A DNA stretch of 64,000 nucleotides from contig JARLUB010000002.1 in assembly GCA_030920305.1 (NCBI GenBank), positions 124,001 to 188,000 of the forward strand. Direction: 5' to 3'. The DNA is from Eubacteriales bacterium SKADARSKE-1 (lineage in GTDB: Bacteria > Bacillota > Clostridia > Oscillospirales > Acutalibacteraceae). Shown in pieces: positions 44,863-53,754 of the stretch. Numbering within the stretch: the stretch's first letter is position 1; the number at the start of each line of letters is the position of its first letter. A program made the translations under genes and the position numbers. Below the pieces are notes generated by a model. It did not search any database. It had not been told where the DNA came from and was given only the letters and a program-made list of their open reading frames with translations.

Positions 44863-45597
44863 GTGGCTTTTTGGAAAAAACAAAAAACACAAAAAAATAA
44901 GGTTTTACCTGTACACATTGGTATTATAATGGATGGAAATGGTAGATGGGCAAAAAAAAGAGGTCTTCCTAGGTCAGCTGGGCATAAGGCAGGTGCTGAC
45001 AACTTTAGAAAAATAGCAAAATATTGCAGTAAGATAGGCATTAAATATCTTACCGTATATGCTTTTTCAACAGAAAATTGGCGACGTCCATCAGATGAAG
45101 TTGATTTTTTGATGCGCCTATTTAAGCAATATCTTGAAGAGTCATTGAGAGATTTTAAAGAAGAAAATATACGAGTTATATTTATTGGAGACAGGAACGC
45201 TTTTTCAGAAGATCTTCAAACTCGTATAAATGAAGTTGAGGCATCATCTAAAATATGCACAGGTATGGTTTTAAATATTGCTATGAATTATGGTGGTCGT
45301 AGTGAGATATTAAAAGCCGTAAAATCCATTTCAGAGGATGTAAAAGAAAGTAAACTTTCTATAGAAGATATAACTGAACAAACTTTATCAGACAAAATGT
45401 ATACGTACAATCAACCTGACCCAGATTTAATTATTAGACCTAGCGGTGAATTTAGAACTTCAAACTTTTTAATTTGGCAGTCTGCTTATTCAGAGTATTT
45501 ATTTTTAGATACACTTTGGCCAGACTTTAAACCTGTTGATTTAGAAAAAGCTTTAGATAAATATGCTCTAAGAAATCGGCGCTTTGGGGGGATATGA
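44863..45597 (+). CDS. uppS: Undecaprenyl diphosphate synthase
   Basis: About 244 residues, a cis-prenyltransferase that makes the C55 carrier lipid for wall synthesis. HIGIIMDGNGRWAKKRGLPR (catalytic Asp), AGADNFRKI, YAFSTENWRRP and DLIIRPSGEFRTSNFLIWQS are all intact. The start is uncertain: I use GTG at 44863 (MAFWKKQ); a TTG at 44827 would add 12 residues. Neither has a strong Shine-Dalgarno. It is followed directly by cdsA. Confidence 0.93.
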   Translation: MAFWKKQKTQKNKVLPVHIGIIMDGNGRWAKKRGLPRSAGHKAGADNFRKIAKYCSKIGIKYLTVYAFSTENWRRPSDEVDFLMRLFKQYLEESLRDFKEENIRVIFIGDRNAFSEDLQTRINEVEASSKICTGMVLNIAMNYGGRSEILKAVKSISEDVKESKLSIEDITEQTLSDKMYTYNQPDPDLIIRPSGEFRTSNFLIWQSAYSEYLFLDTLWPDFKPVDLEKALDKYALRNRRFGGI

Positions 45598-46419
45598 GTG
45601 GTTACAAGAACAGTATCTGGAATTATCGGTGGGCTTCTTATTTTAATGATACTTATTTTTAATCAGAGTATTCCTATTTTAATCAATCTCTTTGTTGCGT
45701 TGATTTGTATTCTTACAATATATGAAATTTGTATAGCCATGGGGATCAATAAAATATTTAAAATCATGTTGCCCAGCGTGGTATTCTCAGCAATTCTTCC
45801 TATATTTGGGCACGGAGCAGTTTGGAAAGCATCATGGTACATATATACTTTAGTCATGGTTGTTATAATGATTTTTTTTAGAAAGTCATTGAGTTTTAAA
45901 AATATTGCAGTTATATATTGCATGACAATTTTAATATCTCTTTCATTAAGTGCTATTATAGACCTTAGAAATTGGGGAGGAAATTATAGTAATTTCTATG
46001 TTTTGTTTGCGCTTTGTATTCCTTGGATGGCCGATACAGGTGCATATTTTTGTGGGAATCTTTTTGGAAAAACAAAACTTTGTCCTGATGTTAGCCCCAA
46101 AAAAACTGTAGAGGGAGCAGTGGGGGGTATATTTTTCTGCATAACAACTAACATAATAATCGCGTTTGTTTTTGAAACTTGGTTGTTTAAGCCACCCGCT
46201 AACATAAATTACTTTTACCTTGTGTTAATAGTAGTCATTGGTTCTATAATTTCTATTATTGGGGACTTGTGTTTTTCTTTAGTGAAAAGAAGTTATAGGG
46301 TGAAAGACTTCGGGAATGTAATACCAGGGCATGGGGGAGTACTTGACCGATTTGATAGTGTTATTTTCGTAGTGCCTTTTGTTTATTTTATTGTTAAGCA
46401 TTTGGATCTGTTAAGCTAA
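45598..46419 (+). CDS. cdsA: Phosphatidate cytidylyltransferase
   Basis: A 273-residue integral membrane enzyme (phosphatidic acid + CTP to CDP-diacylglycerol) with about eight helices. The C-terminal signature VKDFGNVIPGHGGVLDRFDS is complete. GTG start immediately after the uppS stop, with a GGGGGG ribosome binding site inside uppS. Confidence 0.93.
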   Translation: MVTRTVSGIIGGLLILMILIFNQSIPILINLFVALICILTIYEICIAMGINKIFKIMLPSVVFSAILPIFGHGAVWKASWYIYTLVMVVIMIFFRKSLSFKNIAVIYCMTILISLSLSAIIDLRNWGGNYSNFYVLFALCIPWMADTGAYFCGNLFGKTKLCPDVSPKKTVEGAVGGIFFCITTNIIIAFVFETWLFKPPANINYFYLVLIVVIGSIISIIGDLCFSLVKRSYRVKDFGNVIPGHGGVLDRFDSVIFVVPFVYFIVKHLDLLS

Positions 46420-46474
46420 TGTTTGCTTATGGGATACTAAAAATAGCGGGCGTTTGTTTATTAAAGGAGTTTTT

Positions 46475-47668
46475 ATGACTAAAAATTTAGCAATATTGGG
46501 GTCAACTGGTTCTATTGGAAAACAAAGTTTGGAAGTTGCTAAAGAACTTAATATAAATGTTGTGGCACTTTCAGCCGGGAAAAATATAAAACTTTTAGAA
46601 GAGCAGATAAGAGAATTCCATCCAAAAATTGTAGCTGTATATGAAAAAGAAGCTGCAACTGTGCTTTCAAAAAACATTAAAGATACCTCTACTAAAGTTT
46701 TATCTGGCACGGAAGGTCTGTGTGAAGTTGCTACGGCAAATGATGCTGATACAATTTTAAATTCTGTTGTTGGAATGGTTGGATTAGAACCAACACTTGC
46801 TGCGATTAATGCAAAAAAACGTATTGCATTAGCAAATAAAGAAACACTTGTAGCTGGTGGCAAGCTTGTTATGGAAGAAGCTAAAAAAAATGGTGTTGAA
46901 ATTTTGCCGGTTGATAGTGAACATTCTGCAATTTTTCAGTGCCTTAGAGGTTGCCCAGAAAAGAAAGCATTAAAAAAAGTTATACTTACGGCGTCAGGTG
47001 GACCTTTTTGGGGGAAAAATATTAATGATTTAAAAAATGTAAAAAAAGAAGATGCGCTAAAACATCCAAATTGGAGTATGGGCGCAAAAATTACTATAGA
47101 TTCAGCAACAATGATGAATAAAGGGCTTGAAATTATTGAAGCAGTTTGGCTGTTTGATGTTTCTCCAAGCAAAATTGAAGTCGTTGTTCATAGAGAAAGC
47201 GTAGTTCACTCATTAATAGAATACCAAGACAACTCAGTAATTGCACAGCTAGGAATACCAAGCATGAAAATTCCAATTCAATATTCTTTAACTTACCCTG
47301 AAAGGTTTCAATCAAAGGTAGATGAACTAAATTTAACGGCTATTAGAAACTTGACTTTTTTTGAGCCAGATTATAAAACTTTTGATTGTTTAAATATCTG
47401 CAAAGAAGCAATAGCTTTGGGAGGCACAGTTCCGGCTGTAGTAAATGCAGCAAATGAAGAAGCCGTTAAACTGTTTTTAGAAGATAAAATTTCTTTTTTA
47501 GATATACCTAAAATTGTAAGAAAAGTTATGGTTAGCCATAAAAAAGAAGAGATAAATTCACTGGAAGATATTTTAAAGGCAGATAAGTGGGCACGAGCTT
47601 ACATAGCGGGCAAAAGCGGCGGAAGTACCGCAGCTAATTCGCACACGAAGCTTGGTTGGAAAGCATAG
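46475..47668 (+). CDS. dxr: 1-Deoxy-D-xylulose 5-phosphate reductoisomerase
   Basis: About 397 residues, the second enzyme of the MEP isoprenoid pathway. NADPH-binding ILGSTGSIGKQSLEV at the start; LANKETLVAGG; catalytic VDSEHSAIFQCL near 150; SATMMNKGLE and HRESVVHSLIEY follow. ATG at 46475 is chosen for the AAAGGAG ahead of it. Together with ispG further down, it commits this operon to isoprenoid and carrier-lipid supply. Confidence 0.95.
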   Translation: MTKNLAILGSTGSIGKQSLEVAKELNINVVALSAGKNIKLLEEQIREFHPKIVAVYEKEAATVLSKNIKDTSTKVLSGTEGLCEVATANDADTILNSVVGMVGLEPTLAAINAKKRIALANKETLVAGGKLVMEEAKKNGVEILPVDSEHSAIFQCLRGCPEKKALKKVILTASGGPFWGKNINDLKNVKKEDALKHPNWSMGAKITIDSATMMNKGLEIIEAVWLFDVSPSKIEVVVHRESVVHSLIEYQDNSVIAQLGIPSMKIPIQYSLTYPERFQSKVDELNLTAIRNLTFFEPDYKTFDCLNICKEAIALGGTVPAVVNAANEEAVKLFLEDKISFLDIPKIVRKVMVSHKKEEINSLEDILKADKWARAYIAGKSGGSTAANSHTKLGWKA

Positions 47669-47699
47669 TTATCGTTCCTGCAAGGTTAACTAAAAGTTT

Positions 47700-47790
47700 T
47701 TTAAAGTGCAGAACCTTTTTTGAAAAAAAGATTCTGCCGGGGTTCGGGGCTGGCCCCGAGTAGGTTTGGGCGACAGCCCAACAGAAGGAG
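47700..47790. repeat. GC-rich multi-hairpin intergenic repeat, copy 2
   Basis: Between dxr and rseP. Hairpins GCAGAA.CTTTTTT/AAAAAAAGATTCTGC, TTCGGGGC/GCCCCGAG and TTGGGC/GCCCAA follow each other. The last module (47764-47783) is the same as in copy 1 except one base, and the repeat end again merges with the Shine-Dalgarno (AAGGAG) of the next gene. Confidence 0.65.
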
Positions 47791-47796
47791 AGGATA

Positions 47797-48873
47797 ATTA
47801 TTACTGGGATATTTTTATTTATTATAGCTGTACTGCTATTTCTATTCATCGTGTTGTTTCATGAGTTTGGTCATTTTATTACTGCAAAACTTTCAGGAGT
47901 TCAAGTAAATGAGTTTGCTATTGGAATGGGTCCTACGCTATTTAAAATTCAAAAAGGCGAAACTAAATATTCTTTACGACTGTTTCCAATTGGAGGCTTT
48001 TGTTCGATGGAAGGTGAAGATGAAAAAAGCACAAATGAAAAGGCTTTTTCAAATAAACCTGTTGGAAAAAGAATAATAATCATTGTAGCTGGGGCCATTA
48101 TGAATATCATCTTGGCATTTATTTTAATGATGATCGTTTTATCACAGCAAAGCCAGTTTGCTTCTACACAGATTTCAAAATTTATGGACAACTCAGTTAC
48201 AAATCACTATGGACTAAAAATTGGAGACACAATTAAAAAAATAAATGGATATAGCATTTTAACGTATACTGATATTGCTTTTATATTAGCAACAGATAAA
48301 GATTTTACAGCCGATGTTGTGGTTGAAAGAAACAGCGAAATTAAAAAAATTGAAGGTGTACATTTTGCAACCACACAAGACAGTAATGGAAAAGAAGTTT
48401 TAGTTCGTGACTTTTATGTTGCACCAATAGAAAAAAACTTCTTTACATTTTTCCAGCAGACATTTAATGAGGTAGTATCTAATGTTAGACTAACTTATAT
48501 GAGCTTTTGGAAAATAATAACAGGTGAATTTGGTTTAAATGCGGTATCAGGGCCTGTTGGAATTGCATCTGCTGTTACAGACGCTGCAACTTCTGGTCTT
48601 GAGGTAAACTTCTTGCAAGCGGTTAACAATATAATCACCATTATGATGGTTTTATCTGTTAGCCTTGGCGTTATGAATCTTTTGCCGTTTCCAGCCTTAG
48701 ATGGTGGACGATTAATATTTTTATTTATAGAGGCGATTATAAAAAGACCGGTTAGCCCTAAATATGAAGGTTTAATTCATACTATAGGCTTTGTGATATT
48801 GATGGCTTTGGCTTTATTTGTAACTTTTAATGATGTTTTTAAGTTAATTATGGGAAAGAGTTTGGGCGGCTAG
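47797..48873 (+). CDS. rseP: Site-2 (RseP/RasP) intramembrane metalloprotease
   Basis: About 358 residues. Zinc motif HEFGH at about 22-26 inside the first membrane helix, a PDZ domain in the middle (about 120-190), and the second active-site helix MNLLPFPALDGGR near 295. It performs regulated intramembrane proteolysis. No ATG, GTG or TTG exists in frame between an upstream stop (47761-47763) and GTG 47851, which would delete the first helix. The best start is ATT at 47797 (or 47800), with AAGGAG six bases before. This is a second apparent AUU start in the window. Confidence 0.88.
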   Translation: MITGIFLFIIAVLLFLFIVLFHEFGHFITAKLSGVQVNEFAIGMGPTLFKIQKGETKYSLRLFPIGGFCSMEGEDEKSTNEKAFSNKPVGKRIIIIVAGAIMNIILAFILMMIVLSQQSQFASTQISKFMDNSVTNHYGLKIGDTIKKINGYSILTYTDIAFILATDKDFTADVVVERNSEIKKIEGVHFATTQDSNGKEVLVRDFYVAPIEKNFFTFFQQTFNEVVSNVRLTYMSFWKIITGEFGLNAVSGPVGIASAVTDAATSGLEVNFLQAVNNIITIMMVLSVSLGVMNLLPFPALDGGRLIFLFIEAIIKRPVSPKYEGLIHTIGFVILMALALFVTFNDVFKLIMGKSLGG

Positions 48874-48874
48874 T

Positions 48875-49921
48875 ATGAGAAGAGTATCGAGAACTGTAAA
48901 AGTCGGCAATATAAAAATTGGCGGTAACGAAAAAATATCTATTCAATCCATGCTAAACGTGCCGTCTGAAGATATAGAAGGTAATATTCTTCAGGCAATA
49001 AGGCTAGAAAATGCCGGGTGCGATATAATAAGGGTAGCTATACCTGACATGAACGCTATAAAATTAATTTCTGCTATAAAAAACAAAGTTGATATACCGC
49101 TTGTTGCAGATATACATTTTGATTATAAATTAGCAATTGAATCAGTTGCGGCAGGAATAGACAAAATAAGGATTAATCCTGGCAATATTGGCAATGAATC
49201 TAGAATTAAAGCAGTTGTTGATGCTTGCAAAGAAAGCAACATACCAATTAGAATTGGTGTTAATTCTGGCTCCTTAGAAAAGAAAATATTGAAAAAATAT
49301 GAACAACCAACTGCCGAGGCACTTTATGAAAGTGCTATGTATCATGCATCACTTTTAGAAAAATTTGATTTTTGCGATATAGTTTTATCGATGAAATCTT
49401 CAAATGTTGCTACAATGGTAAAGGCGTATGAATTAGCAGCCGCTAATTGTAACTATCCACTTCATTTGGGGGTTACAGAAACGGGCACAGAACAACTTGG
49501 CATTATAAAATCTTCAATTGGGATAGGTTCATTACTTCTTTCTGGAATAGGTGATACTATTAGGGTATCACTTACAGCTGAACCTGAAAAAGAAATTTAT
49601 TGTGCAAAGGATATATTGAAAGCTGTCGGATTAAGACAAGAAGGAATAGAAATGATTTCGTGCCCCACTTGTGGAAGAACAAAAATTAATTTAATAAAAA
49701 TTGTAAAAGAAGTAGAAAAAAAGCTTAAAGGCTGCAATAAAAATTTAAAAGTGGCTATTATGGGTTGCTGTGTAAACGGACCGGGTGAAGCGCGAGAAGC
49801 TGATATTGGCATTGCTGGAGGCAACGGAGTTGGTATAATTTTTAAAAAAGGAGAAATTGTCAGAAAAGTTAAAGAAACAGAGCTAGTTGATGAGCTTTGT
49901 TTAGAGATTGAAAAAATGTAA
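48875..49921 (+). CDS. ispG: 4-Hydroxy-3-methylbut-2-enyl diphosphate synthase
   Basis: A 348-residue iron-sulfur enzyme of the MEP pathway. TIM barrel with the N-terminal SIQSMLNVP and PLVADIHFDYKLA, and 4Fe-4S ligand cysteines in ISCPTCGRT near 263 and MGCCVNGPGEAREADIG near 297. It starts one base after the rseP stop and ends two bases before the polC region. Confidence 0.95.
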   Translation: MRRVSRTVKVGNIKIGGNEKISIQSMLNVPSEDIEGNILQAIRLENAGCDIIRVAIPDMNAIKLISAIKNKVDIPLVADIHFDYKLAIESVAAGIDKIRINPGNIGNESRIKAVVDACKESNIPIRIGVNSGSLEKKILKKYEQPTAEALYESAMYHASLLEKFDFCDIVLSMKSSNVATMVKAYELAAANCNYPLHLGVTETGTEQLGIIKSSIGIGSLLLSGIGDTIRVSLTAEPEKEIYCAKDILKAVGLRQEGIEMISCPTCGRTKINLIKIVKEVEKKLKGCNKNLKVAIMGCCVNGPGEAREADIGIAGGNGVGIIFKKGEIVRKVKETELVDELCLEIEKM

Positions 49922-49941
49922 TTTTGAGAGGTTTTTTATTT

Positions 49942-52900
49942 GTGGAAAAATTAGTAAGCTTTTTAAATAATTATATTGACCCTAAATTTGTGACGGCTAT
50001 TGATGAAGCAAAATTTAAGGCAATTAATATAAACCCTGAAAAAAGGGATCTGTCAATGAATATTTTTTTCCCTCAACCGATTGAGAGAGAAGTTCTCTTT
50101 GATATAGAAAAAAGCCTTGAGAGTTCTGAATTAAATTTAAACAAAGCCACTATTATTCCTCAATTTCCTAAAGAAACCTTTACAGATAAATATTATAATG
50201 AATTAATAAAGGAAATAAGCCGCAGCAACGCTACTATAACTAGTATGGTACAAGATTCTAGTGCAAAACTTGAAAATGATAATTTGATAGTGTCACTAAA
50301 ACACGGTGGCTGCGACATATTACTCAAAAAAAAGTTTGATAAAGCGCTGCAAGCTTTAATAAGACAGGAATTTAACTTCTCAGTTAACGTTTCATTTGAT
50401 GGAAATTTATCTATAACACAAGAAAACAAGTCATACATAAATAAAGAGATAATTCGAGAAGAAAAGGCTAAACGTGAAGCATTAGTTCAAGAAATGGAGC
50501 ATTATGAAAGCTCAAACAAGTTGCAAAATTCATCTGTTCAAATAAACATTAGAAATAAAGAAAACTTATATCCTTCTATAGTTCCAGCTAGTGCGAAATC
50601 TCTTTTAGGCGGAGTTATAAAAGGAACCCCAACTGCAATAAAAGGGCTCAATTCAGAAAGCGGAATAGTTACAGTTTGGGGAGATGTGTTTTCAGTTGAT
50701 GATAGAATAACAAAAGATGGTTCTAAAAAGATATATAGTATAAATATTACTGATTATACAGGTTCCATAACTTTAAAAATAATAGCAGACAAAGATAGAT
50801 GGCGCACTTTTGACACAATAAATAAAGATGCTACGTTGCTTGTTCGTGGCGAAGTCAGCTATGATAAGTACGATCATGACATAACTTTAAGGCCAAAAAG
50901 CATATCGACTGTAGAAAAGGTAAAAGTGGCTGACACGGCTTTAGAAAAGAGAGTTGAACTTCATTTACATACAAATATGTCAGCTATGGATGGAATAAAT
51001 ACGACAGCTGATTTAATTAATCGGGCATGTAGTTGGGGACACAAAGCCATAGCTATCACTGACCATGGCATAGCACAAGCTTTTCCTGAGGCTATGAACA
51101 CGGTAAATAAGCTTAAAAAAGAGGGCAAAGACATAAAAGTCATTTATGGAGTAGAAGCTTATTTTGTTAATGATGAAAATTATGATGGGGAAGACGCTTT
51201 TAAAAAATTAAAGTCATACCATCAAGTAATTTTAGTAAAAAACAAAATTGGGCTTAAAAATTTATATAAATTAATTTCTAAAGCTCATTTAAATTATTTT
51301 TATAAAAAACCAAGAATTTTAAAAAGTGAGCTTATAAAACATAGAGATGGTTTACTAATAGGAAGTGCTTGCGAAGCAGGTGAACTGTTTCGAGCTATTG
51401 TGCAAAATGAAAGCCATGAAAGGCTTTGCGCCATTGCAAAGTTTTATGATTACCTTGAAATACAACCGCTTGGAAACAACAATTTTATGATACGAGATTT
51501 AATTGTCAATGATGAGGAGGCACTCAAGAATTTTAATCGCACTGTAGTTAAGTTGGGAGAAGAACTCAACATCCCTGTAGTTGCAACGTGTGATGTGCAT
51601 TTTTTAGATCCTAAAGATTCGCAGCTTAGAAAGATTTTAATGGCTGGTCAAGGTTATGCTGATGCTGATTGTCAAGCTCCACTGTTTTTTAGAACTACAG
51701 ATGAAATGTTAGAAGAATTTTCATACCTTGGAAAAGATAAGGCTTTTGAAATAGTTGTAGAAAATACTAATAAAATTTCAGATATGATAGATCTTATAAA
51801 GCCAATTCCAGATGGAGTTTATCCGCCATTTATAGATGGTGCAGAAGAAGAGCTTGTAAAAATAACTTGGGAAAGAACTAAAAAAAAGTATGGAGACCCT
51901 CTACCACAAATAGTAAAAGAAAGACTTGACCGAGAGCTTTCATCGATTACTAAGCACGGATTTTCTGTGCTTTATATGACTGCGCAAAAATTAGTGGCCG
52001 ATTCTGAAGCACATGGGTATTTGGTTGGATCCAGAGGTTCCGTTGGTTCATCATTTGTGGCAACCATGTCCGGAATTTCTGAAGTTAATCCTCTATATCC
52101 ACACTATGTTTGCCCTAAGTGTCAAAACAGCGAATTTATAACAGATGGAGGTTATGGTTCTGGTTTTGATTTACCCGAAAAAGAGTGTCCAAACTGCGGG
52201 ACAATGTATGACAGAGATGGGCACAATATTCCATTTGAAACTTTTCTTGGCTTTGATGGCGACAAGACACCCGATATAGACCTTAATTTTTCCGGTGAAT
52301 ATCAAAGTGACGCGCACAGATATACAGAAGAACTTTTCGGAAAAGATAAAGTCTTTAAAGCGGGAACCATTGCAACAATTGCTGATAAAACAGGTATTGG
52401 TTTTGTAAAAAAATATGCTGAAGAAAAGGGGATAACTCTACACAAAGCTGAAGAAGTAAGACTTGCAAAGGGCTGTACGGGTATAAAAAGAACCACTGGT
52501 CAGCATCCCGGTGGAATGGTTGTTGTGCCAAAAGGTATGGAAATATATGATTTTTGCCCAGTGCAAAGACCGGCAAATGACCAAAAGTCTGACAATATAA
52601 CAACGCACTTTGACTTTCACTCAATACACGATACCATTTGCAAATTAGATGAGTTAGGGCATGATGTCCCGTCAATTTATCGCTATCTAGAAGATTATAC
52701 TGGAATTCCAGTTATGAATGTGCCAATGAGCGATGAAAAGGTTATGTCATTGTTTACTTCCACAAAGGCCTTAGGAGTAACTCCAGAGGCAATAAATTCC
52801 CAAACGGGAACATTTTCCTTACCAGAAGTTGGAACAAGTTTTGTTCGACAAATGATGATAGAAGCAAAACCTAAAACATTTTCTGATTTATTGCAAATTT

Positions 52901-53700
52901 CAGGGCTTTCTCACGGAACCGATGTCTGGCTTGGCAACGCCCGTGATTTAATAAAAGATAATGTCTGTACAATTTCTGAGGTTATTGGAACAAGAGACAG
53001 TATTATGACCTACCTTTTGCAAAAGGGTTTGGATCCTAAGATGTCATTTAAAATAATGGAAATTGTAAGAAAAGGCAAGGCTAAAAAGCTTTTAACTGCG
53101 GAACATATAAATGCAATGAAAGAGCATGGGGTACCAGACTGGTATATAGACTCTTGCATGAAAATAAAATATATGTTTCCAAAGGCGCATGCTACAGCTT
53201 ATATGATCTCAACTTTAAGGCTTGGCTGGTATAAAGTTTATAAGCCACTTGAATATTATGCTGCTTATTTTACAGTTAGAGGAGAAGACTTTGATGGTTC
53301 TATAGCTATTAAGGGCAAAGACGCTGTCAAACAAAAAATGCGGGAAATAGAAGAAAAGGGTAAAGAGGCTACCGCAAAAGATTATGCAGCTTTTTCAACC
53401 TTTCAAATTGTAAACGAAATGATGGAACGTGGAATTGATGTTCTACCAGTTAATATTTATAAATCGAATGCCTATAAGTATGTAGTTGAAGACGGTAAGA
53501 TAAGACTGCCCTTTTCTTCTTTAGCTGGAATAGGTGAAAATGCAGCTAAAGGTTTAGAATCAGAAGGTAAGTTAGGAAAATACATTTCAGTTGATGATCT
53601 TCAAGCGAGAACAGGGGTTACTAAAAGTGTTGTTGAAGCATTAGATGAAATAGGTGCTTTAAAAGAAATACCTAGAAGTAGTCAAATAAGTTTCTTTTAG
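49942..53700 (+). CDS. polC: DNA polymerase III PolC-type, lacking the 3'-5' exonuclease domain
   Basis: About 1252 residues against roughly 1430-1450 in typical PolC. OB domain at about 225-320; PHP domain begins at VELHLHT near 338. After VIYGVEAYFVNDEN near 402 the sequence passes through only about 20 residues to YHQVILVKNKIGLKNLYKL. Typical PolC carries a DnaQ-like exonuclease of about 185 residues there, with DxE and HNASFD motifs; none are present. The PHP ligands look complete (HLHT, DG, TDHG, VEA, YH, SAC, CDVH). Polymerase residues PDIDLNFSG and the zinc motif CPKC/CPNC are intact. GTG start at 49942 after GAGAGG; a TTG at 49924 is possible. Confidence 0.93.
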   Translation: MEKLVSFLNNYIDPKFVTAIDEAKFKAININPEKRDLSMNIFFPQPIEREVLFDIEKSLESSELNLNKATIIPQFPKETFTDKYYNELIKEISRSNATITSMVQDSSAKLENDNLIVSLKHGGCDILLKKKFDKALQALIRQEFNFSVNVSFDGNLSITQENKSYINKEIIREEKAKREALVQEMEHYESSNKLQNSSVQINIRNKENLYPSIVPASAKSLLGGVIKGTPTAIKGLNSESGIVTVWGDVFSVDDRITKDGSKKIYSINITDYTGSITLKIIADKDRWRTFDTINKDATLLVRGEVSYDKYDHDITLRPKSISTVEKVKVADTALEKRVELHLHTNMSAMDGINTTADLINRACSWGHKAIAITDHGIAQAFPEAMNTVNKLKKEGKDIKVIYGVEAYFVNDENYDGEDAFKKLKSYHQVILVKNKIGLKNLYKLISKAHLNYFYKKPRILKSELIKHRDGLLIGSACEAGELFRAIVQNESHERLCAIAKFYDYLEIQPLGNNNFMIRDLIVNDEEALKNFNRTVVKLGEELNIPVVATCDVHFLDPKDSQLRKILMAGQGYADADCQAPLFFRTTDEMLEEFSYLGKDKAFEIVVENTNKISDMIDLIKPIPDGVYPPFIDGAEEELVKITWERTKKKYGDPLPQIVKERLDRELSSITKHGFSVLYMTAQKLVADSEAHGYLVGSRGSVGSSFVATMSGISEVNPLYPHYVCPKCQNSEFITDGGYGSGFDLPEKECPNCGTMYDRDGHNIPFETFLGFDGDKTPDIDLNFSGEYQSDAHRYTEELFGKDKVFKAGTIATIADKTGIGFVKKYAEEKGITLHKAEEVRLAKGCTGIKRTTGQHPGGMVVVPKGMEIYDFCPVQRPANDQKSDNITTHFDFHSIHDTICKLDELGHDVPSIYRYLEDYTGIPVMNVPMSDEKVMSLFTSTKALGVTPEAINSQTGTFSLPEVGTSFVRQMMIEAKPKTFSDLLQISGLSHGTDVWLGNARDLIKDNVCTISEVIGTRDSIMTYLLQKGLDPKMSFKIMEIVRKGKAKKLLTAEHINAMKEHGVPDWYIDSCMKIKYMFPKAHATAYMISTLRLGWYKVYKPLEYYAAYFTVRGEDFDGSIAIKGKDAVKQKMREIEEKGKEATAKDYAAFSTFQIVNEMMERGIDVLPVNIYKSNAYKYVVEDGKIRLPFSSLAGIGENAAKGLESEGKLGKYISVDDLQARTGVTKSVVEALDEIGALKEIPRSSQISFF

Positions 53701-53754
53701 CAAAATTTTGGAATCAGAAAATTTTCCAATTTAAATTATACTGTTTAAAATTTT

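Noticed and set aside
46411-46863. Minus-strand 150-codon frame
   Set aside because: It is antisense to the start of dxr and the end of cdsA, with no recognisable protein features.
53701-53750. Terminator between polC and ldhA
   Set aside because: TTGGAA/TTCCAA can pair with a long loop, but the stem is short and AT-rich; too weak to list.
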